Of a stretch of 64,000 nucleotides of DNA, positions 10,541 through 64,000 are shown one piece after another. The notes below the pieces were generated by a model. That model saw only the letters and a list, made by a program, of their open reading frames with translations. It searched no databases and was not told the origin of the DNA. The stretch is from the NCBI GenBank assembly GCA_003116995.1, contig BDSL01000003.1, forward strand, positions 1,302,001 through 1,366,000, given 5' to 3'. Position numbers and translations under genes: made by a program. How positions within the stretch are numbered: position 1 is the stretch's first letter; each line of letters starts with the position of its first letter. Source of the DNA: Yamagishiella unicocca. Its lineage: Eukaryota > Chlorophyta > Chlorophyceae > Chlamydomonadales > Volvocaceae.

Positions 10541-13149
10541 ATGGAGATGGAGACGTCACTCAGTGTTTTTGTGTTGCGAAGCAAAACAAGCAATGGCGTT
10601 GATGTACCTCCCACTCGGCATGGTGCCGCGTGCGGCTCCTCCTGCCTTGCAATCGGACGACCTTGCGGCGGGGTGGAGCAAGCGCCGGACCGGAACACTA
10701 ACCCGCCTGGTGATGCGGGTTGGGCTGGGCTTCCCACTCCTCCTCCCAGCGTCCCCTCTGTTTTAAGCTACGATTCCGCAACGCCGCCACCTCCGACCCC
10801 CCCCCGCCGCGGATCCGCTTATGACCCCCCCCCCGCGGATTCTCTTATCAAAACCCCGCCGCCCCGGGTTTCATGCCACTCCCGCCGCCTGCAGTCCAAG
10901 GAGTCGTGGGAGATGTCCGACCCGGAGAAGCTGGAGGCGGCTCGCGTGCTGAAGGACAAGGGCAATGTGTGAGTGGCGGGGGGTGGCTGCGGGTGGGCGG
11001 GTTAGGAACGTGTGTTTGACATACAACGACACGGAAAATATTCCAAAGCGGGGAGGGCGGTGCCGACGCGTGGGGTGGAGGGCGAACCGGCGAAGTGAGT
11101 GAGAAGCAGGAAAAGGAAAGATACCGGACTAATAGCTGGAAAAAAGTATAGGGCACGCATTGGCTGTTGCTTTCTGTAGAGGGGGCTTGAGGGAAAGGGG
11201 GGCGCCGGAAAAGGCTCCAGGCCCCACGCCGTGGCGCCTCTCCCCCCCGCCCCTCCCGCACGGGTTGCTCCTTGCAACCCCTCCTCCCAACGCGCCCGGG
11301 CTTTCCTCACCCTCCTCCCAACGCCCCCGCCTTCTCCCTCCTCCGCCTCCTGGACCCAGCTGCTACAAGGCTGGCAAGATGGCCAAGGCACGCAGCTACT
11401 GGGATCGCGCCGTAGGCCTGGTGCAGTTCGACAAGACGTTCTCCGACGAGGCCAAGCTGACCTCCCGCGACCTAAAGCGCAGCTGCTGGCTCAACCTGGC
11501 GGCCATGGACATCAAGCAGGGACTGTGGAAGGACGCGGCGAAGAACTGCAGCAGCGTGAGCGGCGTGGTCGTGGTCGTGGCGGGGACGTTGTGTTGTGGC
11601 GTGTGATGGTGGCGCGAACGCTGTGGCGTGTGATGGTGGCGCGAACGTTGTGGTGTGTGATCGTGGCGTTGTGCTGTGGTTCCGAGAGGGTGCGAGGGTG
11701 GGTGCGAGGACGGGAGGGGGGTTGAGTGGGAGTGGGGGTGAGTGGGGTGGAGGGCGCAGAGGGGGATATGCTGCGGGAGGAGCGACTGGGAGGGCGGAGG
11801 TGCGAGTTGGGTTTAGGATTTTAGGGTTGTGCTCTCTTTCCTCCCCGGGATTGGGTTGCTGCGCGGCGTGAGGAGTGTGAAAGGCAAGACGTAGACACAA
11901 CCCTTCCCTGCCGCCGGGACCGGCCGGTGGGTGCGGCCTGCTCGCCGTGTGTCCTGCCTCTGACACCCTCCCAACCCCGCCGCGTGGGTGATGGCATTCG
12001 GGATCCGGATCCACAGGTGATTGAAATCGACAGCCAGAACGTCAAGGCGCTGTATCGCCGCGCGCAGGCGCAGATGGGCCTTAAGGTGCGGCCGAGGGCG
12101 GGGGGCCTGGCGGGGGGGAGGCGAGGAAACCATTGGACACGACATAGGAAGAAGGGGGAAAACAACCCCGGAACCCGAAGTGGATTGGCGAGGAGACCCA
12201 ATTACACGACATAAGAGACGGAGGACAGAAACCCTGAGGGGAGGAGGGGCGGCGTAGAATGCGTGTTTGGCAGGTGACGGCGCGGCGCGGCGGGATGTAC
12301 GACCCGGGAGCCAGGCTGGAGTGGAGAGGAGGCATGTGTCCGTGCCGAGAAACACACATACACACGCATACATGCACACACACCGCCCCCAACAATGCCA
12401 CCTTCGCCCCGTTACCCTCCCTCCCTCCCTGCCACCGCGTGCCCCCACCCCCCCTCAGGATCTGATCGAGGCGGAGCAGGATCTCAAGAAGGCGCTGTAC
12501 ATCGAGCCCAACAACACGGACGTGCTGGCGCTCATGCGCAAGCTCAAGGTGGGCAGGCACGGGGTGGGGGTGTGCGACAAGATGGGGCCCCAGCAGTCTG
12601 GTAGTCTGGCAGTCCAGCAGTCTGGTAGTCCGGCAGTCCAGCAGTCCGGCTGTCTGGTAGTCCGGCAGTCCGGCTGTCTGGCAGTCCAGCAGCAGGCCTT
12701 TCCTTCTGCGCCCGGAAGATAGGGGAATGTAGGGGGGAGATGCGTGGCGACGTCGCACACGACTGGCACCTACCTTGCCGCAAGCTCGTCGGGGACCTCT
12801 GCTCTCCGTTTTGTATGGTGTGTAACCGGGTCTTCTCGCCACCTCCCCCCCCCCCCCGCGAACCCTGGCGATTGCGGTCGCGGCGCAGCTCGCGATGAAG
12901 GAGCAGGACAAGAAGGAGGCGTCGCTGTACTCCAAGATGTTCAAGTTCTCAGCTGGAAAGGCGACAGCGGCGGCGCCGGCGGCGGAGGGCGGTCACGCGC
13001 CAGCGGTCGTGGCAGCGGCGCCAGCGGAGGCGGCACCCGAGGCGGCGCCAGCTGCGGAGGCGGCACCCGAGGCGGCGCCAGCTGCGGAGCCGGTCGCTGA
13101 GCAGGCAGCGCCAGCGGAGGCGGCGCCAGGCGCGGAGGTATCCGCTTAG
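5701..13149 (+). CDS. Multidomain FKBP-type peptidyl-prolyl isomerase with TPR (FKBP62/ROF1-like)
   Basis: HSP90-associated immunophilin: proline isomerase plus co-chaperone in cytosol/nucleus. Exons: 5701-5794, 5900-5976, 6485-6563, 6903-6989, 7455-7597, 7754-7871, 8362-8520, 8840-8928, 9356-9464, 9779-9858, 10284-10460, 10895-10968, 11360-11555, 12017-12085, 12459-12548, 12889-13149; all phases agree, 633 aa. FKBP domain 1 (about 60-165) keeps the active-site set: [32 protein letters not shown]. Domain 2 (about 168-282) and 3 (about 283-404) keep the fold but lack the RVIKGW tryptophan and look degenerate. Residues about 405-547 form three TPRs with the HSP90 clamp residues visible ([16 protein letters not shown]). 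The 86-residue tail is Ala/Glu/Pro-rich. Start ATG 5701 gives an acidic leader, as in plant homologues. Confidence 0.93.
6781..6858. repeat. CCAACCCA-type minisatellite in FKBP intron 3
   Basis: About ten copies of an 8-bp unit (CAACCCAC and variants such as CAAACCGC) just before exon 4. Non-coding. Confidence 0.85.
7316..7344. repeat. (CAA)n microsatellite in FKBP intron 4
   Basis: About nine CAA triplets with one TAA interruption, in the 3' half of the intron. Confidence 0.85.
10494..10539. repeat. (TG)n microsatellite in FKBP intron 11
   Basis: About 23 TG dinucleotides, starting 34 nt after the 5' splice site of exon 11. A shorter TG run is at about 7944-7964. Confidence 0.9.
12591..12693. 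repeat. CAGTCTGGTAGTC-type minisatellite in FKBP intron 15
   Basis: Alternating 8-10 bp units (CAGTCTGGTAGT, CAGTCCAGCAGT and variants), about ten copies, beginning 43 nt after the 5' splice site. Confidence 0.8.
13016..13092 (+). repeat. 30-bp coding repeat in the FKBP C-terminal tail
   Basis: GCGGAGGCGGCACCCGAGGC followed by GGCGCCAGCT is repeated in frame, encoding [10 protein letters not shown] units. It expands the Ala/Glu/Pro tail after the TPR domain. Confidence 0.8.
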
Positions 13150-13680
13150 GGTCCTGATTACCGTAGCCTCCAGGAAGCCGCCGCTGCGTAGAGGGTGGCC
13201 ACGCTCGTGCTGCTGCTGCGTGTAGCGGTAGGCTCTCATGGCATGTAGTGACGGTAGCGGCGTGATGCGGTCCATGGAGGTGCATACATCGCGATGTTGG
13301 TGCTGGGCCCGGGGGAGCGGGGGGAGTGAGGGCGGCCCGGAGTCCCGGCGTACCGGTTCACTTGGCGGCATTACCATGACCTCCCCGCCGGCCCAGCGGC
13401 CTGCCGGGTGCGACACGGTGTGTGCCTCTTCGAGCCCGGCTCCGTGGAGAGGAACTGCTGCGTGCATTTTTGCAGCACGCGTACGAATGCTGTGCCACCG
13501 CCCAACGCACTTCTCGGTTAAGCCCGGGGGCGCTGCCACTCGCGGGTCGGGGAACACTTAACTGTTTTCGTTCACTTCCGACTCGTGTTGTGATTCGTTG
13601 TCGTACTGAGGCGACTGCACTGTTGCTTTTTGAGGGGTTGGGGGGAAGACAGGGAGACGTACGCGTCGCGCGCGCCGGGC

Positions 13681-13685
13681 TGTAA
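13681..13685 (+). terminator. Candidate poly(A) signal of the FKBP gene
   Basis: First TGTAA downstream of the stop at 13149, giving a 3'UTR of about 0.55 kb; another TGTAA is at 14344-14348. Confidence 0.5.
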
Positions 13686-13699
13686 TGTGGCTGCAACGG

Positions 13700-16600
13700 A
13701 GGCTGCAATGTGGCTGCAATGGAGGCCTCAATGGATGAAGGCGCTGGGTGGTGTGGTGGTGGTGGTGGTGCGGCGCGATGGCGCTGCGTGGCAGCTCTGG
13801 CCTGCCGGCCGCTCGTGAAACACGGGTCCGCAAGATCGGCTGGCTGGCTGGCAGGTCAACCAGACAGCGGTGGGTCTGGCGCGCTGCCGAGAGGACTTTT
13901 TTGAGGAATGTGCTGTGCTCCGGCCGGAGTGCTGTGCTCCTTCCTCCGGCCGGCCCTGCTGTGGTGGCGGCGGGCGGTCGATGTGGTGGCTAGCCGGTAT
14001 CTCCAAAGGCGGTGGAGGTCTTGATGGCGCACGCGCCGGTTCGGGCCTCGACTGGATGCTGGGCTGGATGGCTGGGTGCCGGGCGCGAGTAGTACGAAAG
14101 TAGCGAAGCATCGAGAGGGGCGTGTGAGTGATGGTTTCCATAAGTTCCCTTGGGCCCGTGCAGGAGGCGGCGGCCGGGAGCGGTGCGCGCAGCTTGCGGG
14201 AGCGGGCCAAGGGTACTACAACTGGGTGTGCGGCTCGGCGATAGGGGGTTCCTACAGCAGGCTCCGACTCCATCGCGGAAGGGCAGGATCTGCTGCGAAC
14301 TGGTGTGCCGGTTACAAGTTGCGTCCAAGCGCACCCATTTGACTGTAAGCATGCCGAGATTGCGGTCCTGCAGCACAGCTGACGAGCTCTGCTCTCCTGC
14401 TGACGAGCGTATCCAATCCGCCTACTGTACGGTTCTGATAGTGAATCCCACACTTTAGTTGCAGGGAATCGCGGGAGAAGTAATCTGCATCATGGCCCCA
14501 GGTGACCCCTATGTAAGCCATATGGTATCCTAGACTACTAGGGTATGCTTGGCTTCCGTTCGGTGGCCGACACCGTTAAACTGCCGCACGAATAGGCAGC
14601 GGCGCTGATGAGTAAAACATCAAGTAGGGGCTCTTAAATCCGCTACCATTTGGCTTTTTAATTGTATGCATCAGATGGACAGGCAGGGTGGGTGCCGGAA
14701 CGTTGGGACTTTGATTCCCGCCAAAATTGTATGTTTTCGTACTGTGCCGTGCCGTCGCCGTTGCGCATCTGGTTGCACCTGGTTGCATCTAGTTCGCCGA
14801 CGGCCCTGATTTGCAATTCCTACATCTAATAGTTTGTGAACCCAACAGATGTGTCCGGCTCGCTGCCATACGCTAGATCGACCCGAAGACGAGCAGCTAG
14901 GAGGAGCGTAACCTAGTCAACATGCTGGCATGGTTGGGTGGCTCCAAGCGCCGCAGGTGGCATGCCAAACAGCCTAAGAGGAAGAGCAAGTCGGCAACCA
15001 ACGCGCAAGACCCTGGCGTGGTTGACGGTCGCGGCAATCCAGCCACGTTCAACGCCAGGGCTGAGCGCTTGGCCGAAGCCGATTTGCATACCTCGTTCAC
15101 CCACGAATGTTCCAAATACACGCCAGGCGTTGTTCAGCTAGGGTCCCTAGACATGTTTGCTCTGGCCGCGCCCGGCAGCGTTGCGGCTTTCGGCGGGCAT
15201 CGGTCTCTGCCAACGCTTTCAGCGCGGCCAACTGCAGCAGGCGCGCCGACCCTCCCCGCACACGATCTCGGTCAGGATCTGCCCGCGCCAAACGCCGCGA
15301 AGCGGCGCAGGGGCGAGTACGGCCAACACGCGCTGCATCCACACGCCAGAGACACGAGACGAAGCAGCGCTGATGGGCTCCATGACGCTGAAGATGGCTT
15401 GCAGCTCATCGTCGATGTAGGCATCGGCCCTGCTGTGGTTCCGGCTGCTGCGGCTACCGCAGCAGCCCATAGAGGCGGCGAAGTTGGCCTCGCGTCCGTC
15501 AAACGGAATGGTTGGGCCTCAGGGCCGGCGGTGGCGGTGGCGGCGGTGCCACAGACGCGGGCGGGGCCCCCGCAGGCCGCCCTCGTGAGCCTGGACCTGC
15601 TCGTAGTGGCGCGTCCGAGATGAAGGCGGCCTGGGCAGGCGACCAGCTCCCAAGGCTTGCCGGCCGGAGAATGCGTGCTCTGCTGGCTGAGCTGGCATGG
15701 TTGCTCTGGACGGCCCTTCCGCTGCGCCCGCAGCTGCGTTTTGGGAACTGGGTCGGCGGATATGTTTTGTATCCCGGCTCCACAAGCGGCGTTTGGGTTC
15801 TGGATTCAGTTGGTTCCATCTGTCATCGGGACGCGTGCCCTTGGTCCGATCTGGCACCTGCGGCAGCAGTTGGCCAACTTGGGCTTCACCGCGTTGCGCC
15901 GGCATGGCGCGGCTGGGTCGTGGCGCCCCGTCTGTACGACGTACCTGATGATCTGAAGGCGTAGAGTGGGCCCAAGGTTTGAACGCGAACAGCAACGCGT
16001 ACGGTTGCGCGGATGTGCAGTGCTGCACGCAGAAAGTAATAGTGGCGGCGGCTGCAGCGGCGCAACAAAAGGCCCAAGTGCGCGAGTTGGTGGTTCGCGC
16101 GACCGCAGGAGGGCGGCTGCCTAACACAACTAGGCAATAAGTAGCACTTCACGTGTAAAGCACAACTCGGCGTGAGTGAGGCACGCTTATACGTGTGTGT
16201 ACGGCGCACTGCTGTGTGTACGGTACCACGCATACGGGTAAGTGTCGGAGTGCATTATCTGATTGCATGTGTAACTACTAGCATCGCACGCCAGCCACTA
16301 TGTTCTGATGGCGCTGTCACGCGCCCTAGGGGCCGCGGGCTTCGGCTGTCATGGTCACAGCATGATGCAGGCGTCGGGCCGCCTGGGGGAGAGTGCGTGA
16401 GCAAGCGAGCGGAAATCGATTGCCGATGCTTAAGACGGCGCATGCTGGATGCGCGTACACGAGGGATAGCGCGATGCAGTGATGCTGGTTTTGGGGAGCA
16501 GGGTGTGGGCAGGCAGTGCGGGTCGGTCAGATGGAAGCGGCTGCGCACTTCGGGACGCGCCACGCGGATGTTTGGCGGCTGCTGAATATATCAGTACCTT

Positions 16601-16780
16601 GGGTTGGTTGAATCCTATTTTTGGCCACGCATGGACCTATTTGGAGTGGCCTTGTGTCTGCCAGCTGACCAGCGCGCGCCCTCGATAGCATGCGCAGCAC
16701 ACCGCACGACATGCGCCGAGACTCTTTCCATCCAGCAGGCTTGACGTCCTCCAGTTAATACCTTTGCATCTCTAATTGCA
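13700..16780. other. 3-kb stretch with no recognisable gene
   Basis: Past the FKBP 3'UTR the base composition becomes more balanced and long C or G runs disappear. The longest open frame on the + strand is 14922-15623 (233 codons, starting MLAWLGGSKRRRW, basic then Ala/Pro-rich). Both strands hold other open frames, for example - strand 15470-15219 containing AYIDDELQAIFSVMEP. None matches a family I recognise and no clear splice-linked series was found. It could hold promoter sequence for the gene at 16.86 kb, an untranslated RNA, or the remnant of a mobile element; no terminal repeats were found by eye. Confidence 0.35.
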
Positions 16781-16782
16781 AG

Positions 16783-16839
16783 ATGAGGATACTATGGCGA
16801 CAAGGAACGATTTCCGTTGAGCAGTGTGCGTCGTCCTAA
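16783..16839 (+). promoter_or_regulatory. Upstream ORFs before the DNA-PKcs start
   Basis: An ATG at 16783 opens an 18-codon frame ending at TAA 16837-16839. A second ATG at 16794 opens an 8-codon frame ending at 16820. Both precede the main ATG at 16857 and would lower its translation if the 5'UTR includes them; the transcription start is unknown. Confidence 0.3.
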
Positions 16840-16856
16840 GCCGCGTCGCGCGCAAA

Positions 16857-64000
<47,144 letters not shown>

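Noticed and set aside
14922..15623. 233-codon + strand open frame as a real gene
   Set aside because: No domain, no splice-linked neighbours and no clear coding signature; left as an unassigned stretch.

Overview
The window is nuclear DNA of a chlorophyte green alga, most likely a volvocine relative of Chlamydomonas or Volvox. The evidence is very high GC in coding sequence, many short GT-AG introns with C-rich 3' ends, TGTAA poly(A) signals after stop codons, a short interstitial run of the Chlamydomonas-type telomere repeat (TTTTAGGG), and heavy micro- and minisatellite content. The species cannot be fixed from sequence alone. Exon models were built by hand from splice sites, reading-frame continuity and remembered family similarity; no search was run.

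Layout. (1) 1-1.95 kb: last coding exon and 3'UTR of an SR-type splicing factor, + strand. (2) 2.5-4.9 kb: BUD23/WBSCR22, the 18S rRNA guanine-N7 methyltransferase, - strand, six exons, one GC-AG intron. (3) 5.0-5.3 kb: BBIP1/BBIP10, a tiny BBSome subunit, - strand, two exons, only 89 nt upstream of BUD23 with no poly(A) signal between them, so the pair may be one dicistronic transcript. (4) 5.7-13.15 kb: a three-FKBP-domain plus TPR immunophilin (FKBP62/ROF1 type), + strand, 16 exons, divergent from BBIP1 across a 369-bp shared promoter region. (5) 13.7-16.8 kb: no recognisable gene. (6) 16.86 kb to the right edge: one giant + strand gene of at least 67 exons, about 5,600-5,700 codons inside the window, whose product aligns end to end with DNA-PKcs (PRKDC): N-terminal HEAT arrays, NUC194 region, the T2609-like TQ site, FAT, and a PI3K-like kinase with intact catalytic residues. 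The C-terminal FATC exon(s) lie beyond the window.

The most interesting points are the full-length DNA-PKcs candidate in a green alga, the possible BBIP1-BUD23 dicistron, and families of short dispersed elements confined to introns. These elements lie almost always in sense orientation near the 5' end of an intron and in antisense orientation near the 3' end, so several introns look as if they carry terminal inverted repeats, as introner-type elements would. Many introns also hold tandem arrays that start at or just after the 5' splice site.

Functionally the genes are unrelated housekeeping and ciliary loci (splicing, ribosome maturation, ciliary trafficking, HSP90 co-chaperone) beside a DNA double-strand-break repair kinase.
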